Shown in pieces: positions 1 to 14,500 of a DNA stretch of 64,000 nt (positions are counted from its first letter, which is position 1; each line of letters starts with the position of its first letter). This stretch comes from Eopsaltria australis (taxonomy: Eukaryota; Chordata; Aves; Passeriformes; Petroicidae), in the NCBI GenBank assembly GCA_034509425.1, contig JAVTVJ010001163.1:221001-285000 (forward strand), written 5' to 3'. Both the position numbers and the translations under genes were made by a program. A model generated the notes under the pieces. The model was not told the DNA's origin. It did no database searches and was given only the letters and a program-made list of their open reading frames with translations.

Positions 1-450
1 TCAAAATTGTCAGGCTATTAAATTAATTTTGCTCTGCTTATGTCAATGAGAGCAAAAGAAATAAAGAATTAAACAAGATAGCACGTTTTTCAGTCATTGA
101 AAAAATACATAGTTCCATAAAGAAAAAAGTCAAAGAATAAATGCTATATCTAAATGATAGTATGTACAGATTTCTTCTTTTTTAGCTTCTCAGGTGTGAT
201 TCTGAGGACATATTCTGTGCTGAAATAAGAATAATCCAATAGTTTAACCTATATGTGTTTTCCATGTTTTATAGTTTCTGCTGTTGATTAATATTTTTTT
301 TAATATAATTAAATTTTTGTACTGGTTTTAGGTATGAACAAAAACAAATACGTATAATTTCCATCATTTTTGACTACATATTTATAAATCTTTCAAAGAT
401 CTGGAAAACACATAGGGTAATGTTTTTTGATTTTGTTTTTCAGCAGATAA

Positions 451-506
451 CAAAACAAACAAACAAACAAACAAAACAAAACCATAAACCAAAAACAAAA
501 AAAAAA
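451..506. repeat. (CAAA)n simple repeat
   Basis: About six tetranucleotide CAAA-type units are followed by an A-rich tail with interruptions. It could be the decayed tail of a retroelement, but no body is visible next to it. Confidence 0.8.
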
Positions 507-1570
507 GCAAACCAGAACAATCCAAGACCAATAAAATTAAAACTCCATATTTGATTCCTACAGTTGTGGTCTAACATTATTAACTAACCAGTCTAAGAAT
601 GCAAAATGTCAGAGAGCAACTCCCTTTCCAGAAAGTACCCTACCCTAGCAAAAAGTGATTAGCAAGAATCTGGTGTTTTATTTAAAATAGTTTAATACAG
701 TGTTCACCACCAAAACGCTCTAAAGATATAATGGGTACCTCACACTTTAAAATGTCTCTGAGAGTACCCTCAGACATTTACAGAAAGTAGGTCTCATAAA
801 ACAGTTTTATAGCTGAAGAGTTAATTTTTTTTCACAGAGAAACAGTCGTATATGACCAGATGATACATATAATCAAGAGAAAATTTCAAACACCTAGGCT
901 AAACTAATATTAATGATGTTACACTACTAATCACTTCAGAGTTAAGGTAAGAAAGTTTGTATTAAAAATACGTACCTTTACAAAAGTCACTTTATTTCCA
1001 TCAAATCTACCCACATATACACTCAAATTAGCAAAATAATATTAACTTCCTGAAATTGTATTTCATGTAGAATATATTACATAAATAAATTTGTAAAAGT
1101 GAAGTTTTGGTAGGCAGTTTTAGAAACCAAACAAAACAAAACAAAAACTTCCTCCCTGTTGTACACACATTATCCCCAAAAACTCAAAGGTAAGCACAAA
1201 CAATCTTGTCAAATCTAAAACAGACTACAGAAATAACAGATCAGATACAAAAATTTCATTAAAAATCCAGTTCATTTCCCTGTCATTCTACAACTCAAAT
1301 AAAAAATATATATTAAGTATCTGTTCAAGGATCATGCTACATAACAACTCAGCATTCTGCTCATTGTCTTAATTTTAGATGAGTCTTTGTAGAACTGCAA
1401 CTTCTTTCAATTTGTCCAGGCATATATGATAGTTAACAAGATTATTGGAAATTTCTGAAACAGAAGTCATACATCTCATTCCACACCATCCACTGATTCC
1501 TCTGTATTCATATACCATGCTGTATTCTTGCCTTGTCAGAATCCAATAATTTTCAGTAATGCATTATCAG

Positions 1571-1620
1571 AGAAGAAAAAAAAGAAAAAAAGCAAAAAAA
1601 AAAAAAAAAATGGAAAAAAG
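1571..1620. repeat. A-rich low-complexity tract
   Basis: The tract is almost pure A with a few G and C, including a run of about 17 A just before 1611. The lysine-rich open frame that crosses it is an artefact of the A run. Confidence 0.85.
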
Positions 1621-4559
1621 CAGTATGCCCCCAGGTGCCTTACAGGTAAATTTATGAACACTGAGCCTCTAAAAAAAATTTCAATATTTCTAAACCATAT
1701 AGACAAACTGATGGAAGGTAAGTTTGCCAATGTTGATTTGACCTTCTGTTTCCCTTAGGAATTAAAACTCCTTTCAGAGAGAAGCAAATATAGCCACTTG
1801 GGCTACTCAAATGGTCATGTACTTATGTTATGACAGGCATTGATTACAGTATTTTGATAAGTCAGCTAATGAAATAGCATTAAAAACTAGCTTGCAGTGG
1901 AAGTCTGCCAAGGTTCTATTTAGAAAACCACATCCAGATATATCAAAAACTCTTTACAGATTAATGAAAACAAACAAAAAAAAAGGCAATATATTAATTA
2001 TGTTCAAAACGAAATATTCCAATTAAATGGAAAGAACTGCACTTTGCTTCTCCACATATTCTCATTTTACTTTTAAAAATAACTCCTTGTCTGAAAGGCA
2101 AATGGGAGCTAGTAAAATGCCCTTAAGAAAAAAAAAAGGAGCATTCTTGGAAACTTCTACTAAGTGCAAACAAACCAAATACATGTCATCTACCAGAGCA
2201 CTGTTCCTGTGTTTATGATCCAAATCATCCCAGTGATATCATGACATCCCAAAATAAATGGCAATAAACCATGAGAAGACATTTACATAGAAACACTAAT
2301 CCAAGAAGAAATAAAGACAGCATTCACTGGGTCTAAAGTCTAATCCCAAATTCAGTGTTAAGAAACTTTATTTCTCTGATTTGCTTCTGGAAACAAAGGT
2401 CCCAAGCACAATACATCATTTCAAGCCCTGGAACCTTTTATGCCTTTTCCAGTATGGACTCTGCTTCCAGCAGAGAGTAAATACATCTCTAAGCCACACA
2501 AAAACACCACAATACCCTGCATGGATGCAATTTCTTGATAGATATAGGGTGCACAAACTAATTTTTCGTTATTACTCTAGAGATCAAGGTCCTCTGAACA
2601 GGTTCAAAACATCTACAAGTGTTGGCAATGCATGCACCCTGATACATACCTACTAATTTAATTAAGAAATTTTTAATGAATCATATACAATCCCATGTAA
2701 CTCCATGAAAATATACTTTGAAAATATAACTGCCTCGTAAAAATATTAAGTGTGAGTTGTAAAGCAGATTGCACTGTACATGAGTTATGGTATCCTTTAA
2801 TTCTTGAGGGCCACAGAAATAAAAGTCCAATATAAAAAGCTCTGCTAAATCAATCTCAAACAATGGCATAATCTTCCTCTTGTTCTTCTTCAACTCCATT
2901 CTTATGCATTAATATCCACTTCACTTCTTTGTTCAGCCCTCCTCCTAACACACACTTAGCTCTATGGACAGGATATACACTGCTCTCTGGGAGCACCTTC
3001 AGAGACAACCAAAGAGTCAGCCTCTCACTGTTCATCCTGCACAGCTGCAGTGCATCTTCAGGAGATTCCCCACCTCCAAGGTTCATCCTTGTTTCCAGCT
3101 AACTCACCCCTAAAGCCCTGGAGAGAACACCACACAATATGCTCTCCACTACAGCACATGCAACGAATTGTTTTTGTTCTGTACAGACAAGCTGCATTGA
3201 TCCAGCAAAAATATGAACGGAAGCATGGCAGAACATCCCAGAAAATCAAAGCACATGAGCAAACACAGCCAGGAAAGCCAGTCCTCCACCAGGTTTCCCA
3301 CAGGCAATTTTTTCAGATGGAGAACCAGGATTAGCACAGACCACACTGTCCTTGCTCTCTCTGCACTGGAAAACCACTGACCAAACATGCAGAACCTGAC
3401 TGATATGAAGACAACTGGGAGTATTTCCACCAGGCCACAGGAAGCATTGCTATGGAAAGAATGCTGAGGCAGGTCACTATTACAGTAACATCAGTGACCA
3501 TCTAAGGAGTATCTGGGAATACTCTAGCACTTGCAGTGAACCAATATAGGCAGCTGAGCACTGAAGGGAACTTCACTGTCTCCATGTCCACACTCTGTCT
3601 AGGCCACAGTGATATTTATTTCTCCTCACTGCTGACAGTACACCTTCACAAGCTGTCCCTATCCATGGTCTACAGGAGAGGGAAAGTACCCAAACAAGAA
3701 ATCAAAGAAGCTCCTTAGATTGCCAGTAACTGAAATAGTCAAAACAGCAACAGTGGGAACGGAGTGGAAGCATTTGCTTGGAAGGTTCTTGAAAAATGTC
3801 AGTTTGTTAACTGTAATAAAAGAGTAGATATCTTCTCAGGACAGGATGGGCTGAACAGTTTCTTTTCAAAGCAAATCTTCAGCTATCAAAGGCTCAGTCT
3901 CTGGGCACCCAGTAAGAGCTAAGGATGTGGCTCAAGACCTTTTGGACACTACAATTCATAAGAATTTGGTCAGGTAACAAAAACCAGCAAAGCAGGTAGG
4001 TATCTTCACAAGATACATGTTCAATTCACGTATTTCCCTGGGGAAAAAAACCCACAAAAAAAAACCCAAAACAAAAACAAAACTAAAATTCCAGGCAAGA
4101 AGGCACTGCCAGTGATCAATAAGGTCATGGAGTGAACCTGGGGTTTGGTCAAGGATGTTTCTGATATGACTCCAGCAAGGCTGTCATGATTCCTGAGACA
4201 CCAGCCAGGGGAGAAAGTATTATGCAGAGGATGAGCTGTAATGACAATGATACCCATGCAGACTCACTGCAGAACTGCTGTGCTACAGACTGCCACAAGC
4301 CTGGTTATGGCGAGTTTCCAGAGCACAATTCCTTTCTGCTTCTGGGCTCTGATTCAGGACTAGAAACAAATGTGCAACCTCCCTCATGTCAAGGGCAATT
4401 CATCACAAAGAGCCACCAAGGTTATCTTGTATGTTTAAAAATTATCAGCCAGTGGGTGGTTACTTCATGTCTGATCCCAAAGGGTTTACCAGAAATATGG
4501 ACAGTCTGTAAAACAAAGGCTTACAGTGCTGTGCAAGACTCTTGAGAGATCAATATGGC

Positions 4560-5570
4560 TGTGGTGGGTTGACCTTGGCTGGATGCCAGGTGCCCACCAA
4601 AGCTGCTCTGTCAGTCCCTTTCTCAACTAGACAGAGGAGAGAAAATAGAAACAGGGTCATGGGTTGAGAAAAGGATAAGGAGAGATCACTAAGCAGTCAC
4701 CATCACATGCAAAACAGACTCATCTTGGGCAAAATGAATTGAATATACTGTCAGAGGAGGAATTTGAGAAATTAAATAAAATCTTTAAAATATCTTCCCC
4801 TTACCCCACTCTTCTTCCTGAATTTTGCTCCCCATTTTCTCTGCTTTCTCCCCCTCAGTGGTGCTGGGGGATGGAAAATGGGAGCTGCTGTCAGTTCATC
4901 CCAAATTTTCTCTGCTGGACCTTTGTCCTCAGGGAAAGGACACCACACTCCTCCCCTGCTCCAGTGTGGGATGCTTCCCATGGAAAATAGTTCTCCACAA
5001 ACTTCTCCAATGTGTGCCCTTTCCACTGGTTGCAGTTTTGCACAAACTGCTGAAGCATGAGTCTCTTCCATGGGGTGCAGTCCTTCAGAACAGCCCCTTG
5101 TGAGCACACAAGTCCTGCCAAGAAACACACTCCTGTCTGGGCTCCTCCCTCCATGCATTCACAGCTCCTGCCAAAAGTCCACTCTAGCACAGGCTTCCTA
5201 CAGGGTCACAGCTTCCTTTGGGCAGCCACCTGATATGGCCACAGGGGAATGTCTGTTCCACTGCCTGTAGCATCTCCCCGCTTTCTTCACTGACCTGGGT
5301 GTCTGCAGGACTTCTTCTCTCACATATTCCCACTCCTCTCTTCTCTGGCTGCAATTCACCTCTGTACAGTAATGTTTTCCCCTTCTTAACAATGTTACCC
5401 CAGAGGCCCTACCACCATCACTGGTGGGCTCAGCCCTGACCAGCAGCAGGTGGGTCTTGGATCCAGCTGGCAGTGGCTCCATTGGACACAGGAAGCTTTC
5501 AGCAGCTTCTCACAAAAGCCACCCTAGAGTAAGCCCCACTACCAAAATCTTGCCATGCAAACACAGTGCA
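4560..5570 (-). mobile_element. Avian ERV solo LTR, copy 1 (about 1 kb family), minus strand
   Basis: On the minus strand the element ends in GGTCAACCCACCACA at 4560, preceded by the U5 text characteristic of a common bird LTR (GGGCACCTGGCATCCAGCC). On the plus strand the other end lies near 5570 (TGCCATGCAAACACAGTGCA). A second copy in the opposite orientation at 22784..23735 shares its body and U5 text, which supports the family call independently of memory. The poly(A) signal AATAAA present in copy 2 is missing at the aligned place in this copy (about 4735..4750). I see no internal retroviral genes and no convincing target-site duplication, so it is an old solo LTR. It lies in the same orientation as TAFA5 transcription. 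Confidence 0.8.
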
Positions 5571-8500
5571 ACAACCCATGCGATAAGCTGGGCAGGTAGC
5601 AGCACAGACAGACAGCTGGTGGCCTGACTCCTGCTCCACTTCTAGCCCTTTCTTCCATTGCTTACACCAGTTTGGTTTACACCATGATTGTAACAACAAA
5701 AATTATGCCAAGCTGCAGCAGTAATCAGATCTCCTGAGATCTGTATGACTCAAGGGTTGTACAGAGTAGGTCAAGACCAGTGCATTTGAGAAAGCTTTTT
5801 ACTAAATCTTGTTGGAGAGGTCATCAGCCTGACTTCCAGTAAAGACATCTGAACTATCCTACAGAGTCTATGTATCTGAATGATGAACAAACACTCCAGA
5901 ATGAGACATCATTGGCATCATAGACTTCTAGGTTATACTTTTAAGTAAGCAAAGCAAGCAGAGCCACAAATTCTAGGTGAATCTCTAAACCTAGACCCTC
6001 TAACTGCATATGCATTCTTTATGCTCCAGTGCTCCTTAGACTCTCCTTGCTAGATAGCATCTGATAGCACTAATTTCTCTCCTCACAAATCAAAGCAAAA
6101 GAGCAAAATCAGAGACCAACCATTTCAACAAACCTGTGCTCCATTTTTACCTCCACGTAGGCCTTCCATGGACAACTATAACCTGCATATATCGTTACCT
6201 GCATATATTGTAATTTAAGCTCTCAAAGCATTACAATAAAAAAAAAAACAAAAAAACTTCAAAAGGTATTGTGATAATTAGTTCATTCCTTATAAAGTAT
6301 TATGAATTTTTCAAGAGAGAAATGCTGCAGAAATATATTATACTGCTATGAAACCATAACAATCTTACAGGACAAATGTTGACAAAATGCAGAGAGGATT
6401 GTGACCTTCAAGTAAATAATTTTTATCTAGGCATTTTTATGGACCTTATCAATGTAAGGTCTGAACAACTCACAAATACTAATTAACTGAGCCTTTTTAA
6501 TTACTCTCCCCACTTACACAAGGGAAACCCTAGACCCAGTCCAATCTAAGTTCTCCTTTAGCACTAGATGAGTCAGAAGAAAGGAAGGACAAAGCACAGT
6601 ATGTAATGTTGATACTCACTGACCTAATGCATTCTTCCAAGAAGGCTGTGCAAAATAGAGCAATCTCTGAATTATCTGAACTCATACACAAGGTCTCATG
6701 GTCCCATACGTGAAACATTTATAAGCCTCTCAGCAGTGGGTCTGAATGCTCTATACTGTGTGCATAACCTATAAGGCTTAAACTTGTAAAACAAGCAACC
6801 TTAATATATTCAATGCTCATTCCCTTGAACCCAAGAGTGTTTCTTGAAACATCTGTAGTAAAGGATCATAGATTAAAAAAAACCCCAAACAACACAGTAT
6901 TACAAACCTATCTAACAAGTCAAATTATTTCTTGCTAATAGCAAGACTGTACCAATCTGTCTGATTCTTCTTGTACGTGCTTCACTGAAACTACAAAGTA
7001 AGCACTGGTGCAATCCCTCTGTTCCATTAAGCTGCTGAAAAAAAAATCTGTAAGTACATATAACACTAATAATTGTCAGGTGGACTACAACAATGCTTAA
7101 AGTCTCAACCCTTTTGCTCTAGTCTTGGGGGGAAAAAAACCAACAGAGAGATGGAGAGATTTAGCTAATTGAAAAACAGATTTACTATCTACTGTACAGT
7201 TAAGAAAAAAAATATGCTATTTATTCAGCCAGTCAGCATGCATCTTCACTGAAGAACATAGCAGGTCTCATCTACTTTTGGTTTGATTTTGGTTTAGCTT
7301 GGTTTTGCAACATTTGGATGCCTTAGTCTCTTCCCCCTTTTGAACAGTAAGGGATTGATCCTACAAACAAATTACTTTAGTGCTAAACTGCAGCTAATTT
7401 TCAACTAGGAATAGGAATGAGTGATGAAATAAGAAATGCACTCTTTTGCTTTTTAAACATAGAATGCATGAGCTGCTCCCACTTGTCTCTTTGAACACAG
7501 ATCCTTTTCTCTGTTCTTTCTGCCCTCTTTATTCAGATACCTAAGTCAATAACAGTTTAACTGACCTGCCCATGCCTTGCCTTTGTCTTTCTTTTAGCAT
7601 GATATATACAGATATTTTTAGGGCAGAGTCTTTAGTGACAGAAATATTGCTCCTATCAATCTGCAGAGCATAACTAATGTAAAACAACATAATCATGTGA
7701 AATAACGTCTGGGAAGGATAGCTATGACAAGCTTGGAATCAGTATTTACTAGGGAAAAAAAGAAGGAAATATATTAACAATTTTCGAGGTGTATTGTCAG
7801 TGTCAAAGCAACACCAAAGTTAAACACAAGCAGAGTTTCTAGATACCAGATACAGCTCAACCAAGCACAGAAGCAGGAATTGAAGGATTGATACATGCCC
7901 TTGCAGGAAGAGTTTTGAAGTCATTGTTGCATGAGATGACACAATGGCGAGAATTCAACAGCACCATTGCTAAAAGCTCTGAGAAGCAAAGCATCTCTTC
8001 TTCCCCCCAAGCCTGTGTCCATACATGAAAATAGTACTTCATGAAACTAAAATACGAGCATGCTGGGTGCCACTGTGCAGCCTGGTCAGATACAAATCCC
8101 TTCTTTGAGCAACACAAACTGCACCCATTCTCTCAATGAAACTGAAAGCAGTATTTTTACTAACTGCATGCTCTGGCTTTGAGGTGGGACTGCGTGCAAT
8201 CCTGAAGATACACTGTGAAGAGCTACCCAAGAAGTAAACATAAAGGAGTGCTGCAGGACAGCATTTGCAGGCCAAACAAGAAGCTTCCCTACACAGACAC
8301 ATAACCATGACAAATGATAAACTGCCCATTTTGCTGCATAATACTGGCTATTGTCAGCTGGAAGCTGTACAAGACACTGTCCCTACACTAAACTAGTGCA
8401 GAAGGGGGGCTGTTGTCCCCATAAGTCCACCAGAGAATGTTGCCTGCAATAGATATCTAAGAGAAAGAAAGGATGAGCAATCATCAAATTTTGGACAAAA

Positions 8501-11500
8501 ATTTCTGCTCCTTAGTAATGACAACATTGCAGTCATTTGTGATATTACTCAATCCTTTTCTTTTCACGTCCAGAAAATATTCTGTTTCAAATCACAAAAC
8601 CCTATTTTCTAAATCAGCCATTTACCTAAAAAGTTACCTTCTATTAAAAACAAAGAGTAGAAAAAAAAGTTATCTGCTGGTTTAATTTGGTTAGTAAGCA
8701 TCTTCACCTGGATTTTTTAACTGGAAATTGTGTGGGGTTTTTTAAAAACAATTTAATAGCAGGGCTCCCTCAGTTCTTAGACTGAATACCAACGGTAAAA
8801 TAAGAAGGTGAAAACTCTGGCAATGTTCCATTCCAGCCACTTGTAGTGTTATTTCCAGCTAATGAAAAGATAACAATGATTTGATTTGAATACAGTGAAA
8901 TTGTCTATCAGGTCTAGTTTAAAAGGTTGGCAACAAACTCTGCCTTGTTCTCACCAATTAGTTGCATTACATGCAATTAATATTCCAGTCCAACATCAAC
9001 CAATGAGATCCTCCTGACAGGTAGTATCAGTATCTTCCATATACTTCCTGACATTGCATACCCTTGTTTATAGCATCTAACAAGGCAGAGCTAACTAAAA
9101 GAAGGCTGACAAGCTTCATATTTTCATGACAAAACACAAGGACAAATCCTGTTATACTTCATGTGCATGTTCACAGCTGGCACACTGTCAAGGGGCATTG
9201 TAAGATGAATTAAGGTCAGCATATGAATCACAGTGTCACTGCATGCACAGCTGGACTCTTAAACAGAGATCCAAAAGACTCACATCTTCACACAGAATCC
9301 TATCTACTAGTTCATACTTTAAAAAAATAACCATCAAAACAGCAAAACTAACATTAAAGTGCCCTTCCTTGCTTGATACTCCCCCTGTGAATGTATTCTT
9401 TTAACATAAAGAGTAAACAGGTACCATTCTCAGATTATTCAATATCAGATCTATATATAGAAAGATCCTTCCCTACATGCACCATTCTTTCCATGGAGTG
9501 CAGAAGAACCTGGGCCTGTCAGCAATTCTTTCAGGTTTTCCAGGCAATTGATTGTATCTTTGATTACATCTTAGCAGCTGTCCTGCCAGCCTCAGTCCCT
9601 GACAAAAGGAGCATAAAGACCATGAAGTGGATGCCTGTGGTGTAGAGGTGTAATCAAGGTCTTTGTCCCCTGTGTAGAAGATCCTGGATATTTGTTTACA
9701 CTGGGGCTGGAGTCAACTTTTCTACACCAGTTAAATGAAGAAGGGGGATAATCTCAGTTTAATATCCTAAAGTCAGTTTTTACTGTTTACCATCAAACAA
9801 AAGAAACCCACCAGGGAGGTGAATCTCCAACCCTATTGATTTCACAGCAATGGGGCTGATTTACATAAGCTTTTTCCTCAGGCTGCTGTTTTGCTGCAGA
9901 CTATTGGCACAGCAGCACCAGTGCTGCCAAGACTCCCAGCAGCTCTTTGCTCTGACTGCCTCATTCCCTGGGAGCCTCCTCCGAATCCATCCCTGCTGAA
10001 ACAGGGACAGGCAGGGGACAGGGTGATGGCTCACCTCTGCTCTTCCATCAGACAAAACGGAGCTGCCAAACTGAAGACCATCAGGCAGTTTAGATTAAAT
10101 TAACCCCCATCACTGAAGGGCAGCCTTTCCCTCTTTCTGCTTGACAAGCAGTGTTAATATGCCAGCTATATTCCAGAATTATTCAAAGCCCAGTCCTGTG
10201 CAGACTAAATATATTGAGTGTTTGGTAATATTTCTTATTTAAAAACATGTCATTTGTGTTAATATCACTTTCTTCTGACTGGAATTAGTTTACACTACAT
10301 TGAAAAGCCTATTCTATTGACCAAGAAGCAGAGTAAATTGAGAAAATTAATGACATGTTGAAATAAATGACTGCTTTCTCCTCTGTTAAGCATGTTGAAT
10401 TTAGGAAAAAAAAATACAGACATATGACACAAACTGTGGAGCATGGTCTTCTTAATAGTAATACATTAAATAATTGAAAAAAATATGCTAATTCTAAGTG
10501 GGAATGGACTTAAATGTTAAAAAAAGGAAGATAACAGGACACTAATGATTATTTGGAAACGTCCATTTTCATACTTCCCATTTTTGCATAATCACACCAC
10601 TTAAAGCTCCAGAAAGATACTGTGCACTGCAAATTTTAATTTATGCAGCATGTAGTTCAGCTGCAGTTCTGAAACAGCCTTACTTCTTAGAGGATTAGAG
10701 CACAGTATTATTTTAATGTTGCTCCACAAAGACATTAATTAAACAGTATAGTGATATGTTCAAAGCTGGTTGAATTTCAGCCCAAGAAAGTTTTCTAGCT
10801 ATCTTTTAAAATGTGTTTTGTAGACTTCTATGAAATTCTGCAGGTTTGCTTGGCGAAACTGATAAATGTTATTTACATTTGAGGAGTTTTAACCTAGCCT
10901 GTTTGGTGGCTCAGATGAGCAGTGTTTAGATCAGTAACACAGCTCTCCAACCTGCACAGAACTTCTTCCTTTGAGAGCTCTTGCTACTGCCAGAATTAGT
11001 CTGTGTATCCATTTTCTATGAGCCATGTTTGTGTTAGAGAAACACATGCCAGAATCTTGTCAGCTGAACTCACTGCTTGCTGTCTAAGCACTGCCACTGC
11101 TGCAGCCTCTGAGAAGAATATTTTGATTCGGAGGATAAGACTTAGAGCATCTCAAGTTAGTAAATAATAAAAAAGCCATAGCACATACAAATCACCCTTG
11201 CAGGTTCTAAATTCTATAACAGTTTTACTTTTTTTTTCCTTCTATGGTTTCAAAAGGAAAAAACCCACAAGATTTGAAAGGCACAGAGGCATCTCCAGCT
11301 TTTGCTGCAGTATTTGAGAAACATACATTACAATCCCTGCCTAAAATAGAAACCCTTCATCAGCAGTTACTGCAGAGCAATGTAAATCCTGATGTATTTA
11401 CAGATGAAAGGGGGTCACACAACTCAGCCAAAATATTTCATTTTCTGAAAATCACAATTCCAGTTGAGTTTGTAATATTCAAAAAAATCCTGCATATTTA

Positions 11501-14500
11501 CAGTCAGCTTATAGGCAGCTAGGGTACACTTCCTTCTCCAGTAAAATATGTAGTTTCATATAAATCAAGTTTATAGTTCACACAGTGCTGTAAATGTGTT
11601 AAGTCTGTTCCTTTTAAAAGTGTATTAACAATTTTCAAAAGAAGAGAGAAGAAGCCATTTGTAAAGCACATGCCTCCAAAAGCCTCCTGAGGGCAAATGC
11701 CACAACAGAAGGGCCAGCAGGAGGTAACACTTTCATCACTCTCACTGACACAAGGGACCAGGACCCAATTTTGAGGTCGGTCCATAGATAAAGGAAATAC
11801 TGTGTGAGAAAATTAGACATGAAAAACAGCTTCTAGGAAAACACTTGTTTGTTTGTTTTTCTTTTCTCAGTGTCGGTCATGTGAGTTCATACGCTAAATT
11901 CTGCAGTTAATTTCAGGATTAGACATCTCAAGATCTCAGGCCGTCCAATTTTTACTGGCATTAAATAAAATCAGAAACATCTCCTTGATATATGGTTTGC
12001 TTCAAAGCTGAGTCATGGTTCACCTAAAAGAATCATGAACTTCTGTTAACCTTTCTGTGAAATTAAGTCAGTTAAGTGCTTCCTATAAAAAATGGAAACT
12101 AGTTTCACACCATACAACTGCTCTAATCTTCCAGTTCAAAGCCAGTAAAAAGTTAGTATTTGTAGTCACTTCAGCTCATCTGAAAAAAAAGAAAAGTTGA
12201 GATGTTCCTTCAGAAATGAAAGAGGCAAGCAATGTGAAATAGTCATCCCTAGGAAACAATATGTATTTAGGAATCTAATTTCACCCACTCAATTGCTAAA
12301 AATGGCGGGAGTTTATCTGGGGAGATTTGTTTGTTTTTGGGGTTTTTTTGTTTTTTTGGTTTTTTTAATCAAGACAGGTATTTCATTACCAAAGCCCAAA
12401 GCTTTTCTACCACAATTAATCTTTAACTGTTTCCACTTTATTCAGTAGGGTTTTTTCAGGCCTAAGCAATTTAAAGGAGTTCTTAATTTAAAAAATAGCA
12501 AACATAAACTCTGAAATTATTCCTCTCCTTTCTCCCCTATACCCTGATCATCCACTTGCAGTAAAAATACTGAAAAACGACTTGAAAAGCCTATGTCCCT
12601 AATACACTGGAAAATATGCAGTTTAATTCACAAGACACTAAGCTTTTCATTGTAGACATAAAAGCCATAGCAATTCCAAACTACATTTCTCTAGCAGCAG
12701 GTATCAAAAAAGAAAAGAAAATATTGTTGTACAACTGCCAAAGAACAAATAACTCCACTAATTCTTCTGTTCATACCTTTTCTTAAACCCACTAAGTGAA
12801 AATCATTACACATTTTGAGTGGTCTTATAAGTAAATGCAGGAAGACAAAACACAGAGTATAAAATGACAGTTGATTAATTAAATATTAATTGAAATAGCT
12901 AAACCAACCACTGAGTTCAGTTCTGTAATAAAAAAAAAAAAAAGAACATGCTTTTCTAATTTAATTATGAAAGCCTGGAATATTATAAGATGAAAATCTT
13001 AAAAAAGTGAGCAAATAATACCATCTTATACCACTCCTGATCAAGTATTCAGACAGGCAGAAAACAGTTTTGGTTTGGAAATCTAATCTCCAAATGTCAG
13101 TTTAAACCCATATCAAATTTTAAATTTTTTTTCCCAATGTTTTTTATGTGCAAAATAAAACATTACTGCAAATTTGGTTACTGAATTTTTTTTATTGTAC
13201 ATCTGAATTAGAAGCTCAAAAGAATTCTGAAACACAAATTTTAGATGCATTTTTAATACAATAAAAGCTTAAAATACAACATAGGAAGAACAGAATGCCT
13301 TTCTGATGATGGGTTTAACAGAAGTAGGATGAGAACAATGAAATGGAAAGCCAAGTAGGCAGGAGCTAAAAATAATTTATATGAAAAATTTGGAAATCTG
13401 GTTGGAAGTGACAGAGGAGAAAAAAAAGACTAAAAAGATGAACTGATGACAGATTCATGGTACACTATCACCCTTATGTGACTGTGAAAGGACAACTGCC
13501 ATCCCAACAAATGGGAATGGGAGAGGTAATGCTAAAAAACGAGATGCAAGTATTAGTATTAACACTCAACACCACTGCAAGACAGCTAAAGATAAGATTA
13601 TACTTTTTCAAGCCACTGTTTGTGGGGAAAAGAAGTAATGGCAAGGGTACTACACGTGCACATTCTGAAGTAAAGCTGGAAAAATATCTATTTTTCTTCA
13701 GCAGGGCAAGATAAAGGCTAAGAATGAAAAAAGGTATATTAATAATTTAAGTGGGTGCACATACTGGAAGGAGGGAAAGTGTAAAATAACAAGTGGGCAT
13801 GTACCACAAATAAGGTGGAAAAAATCAGATTTCCAGTAAAAACAGCAAAGAAAATCTGAAACAGCCTATGATGGGATTAAGAGGTGAAAAAATCTTCAAC
13901 AAACTCAGTTTATGGATAGAATATAATATAGTTGAATGTTACAGCCTACAAAGTTCTGGTGCTCAACTTGAAAAGTTTAATTAGATGAATAAATGTTGGG
14001 AAAGGGCAAAAGAGAGAGTAAAAGGGCATGAGCAACACAACAGTTGTAGAGGTGATCAAAAGAGAGAAAGGACCTACAGTGTTTAAGATTATTAACTTTA
14101 CATTTATAAGGAAACACTATACTTACAGTTAGGACTTATGAAGCTTTTTGCCAACAAATGCTTCAGTGTGCAAGTTCAGAATTTACTGACTACAGGCAGC
14201 AATTGTCTTTGAATAGCTGGCAGGTCTAGACTTAGTCTCCATCTTCCACTGCTTGTTACAAACCATTGAAAAACCAAGTTCCCTAAAACTAATGACATAT
14301 ACTAATACGTATTTAGTCATAACATTCAATTCCCTTCCATACTGCATTTATGAAATATTTTTAAGTTTCATGTTCACAGTATATGTACACCTAATACCAC
14401 AGAACATAACCACTTTAAACATAGCACTTTCAACATGTTAACTCAATTTTCATCACTGAAAAGTAAGGAATATATAAATAAGAGTGGTTTTGCCTGTGCA

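Larger units (their letters stand above)
1..4559. other. AT-rich intronic stretch with no recognised gene
   Basis: The region holds A-rich runs (451..506, 1571..1620, 4042..4085) and short chance frames. From about 2880 to 4550 the composition is a little less AT-rich, but I recognise no repeat family or exon. Confidence 0.6.

Noticed and set aside
4772..5699. Several frames of 60-128 codons on both strands
   Set aside because: They fall inside or at the edge of the LTR at 4560..5570. LTRs do not encode proteins, and the frames overlap one another.
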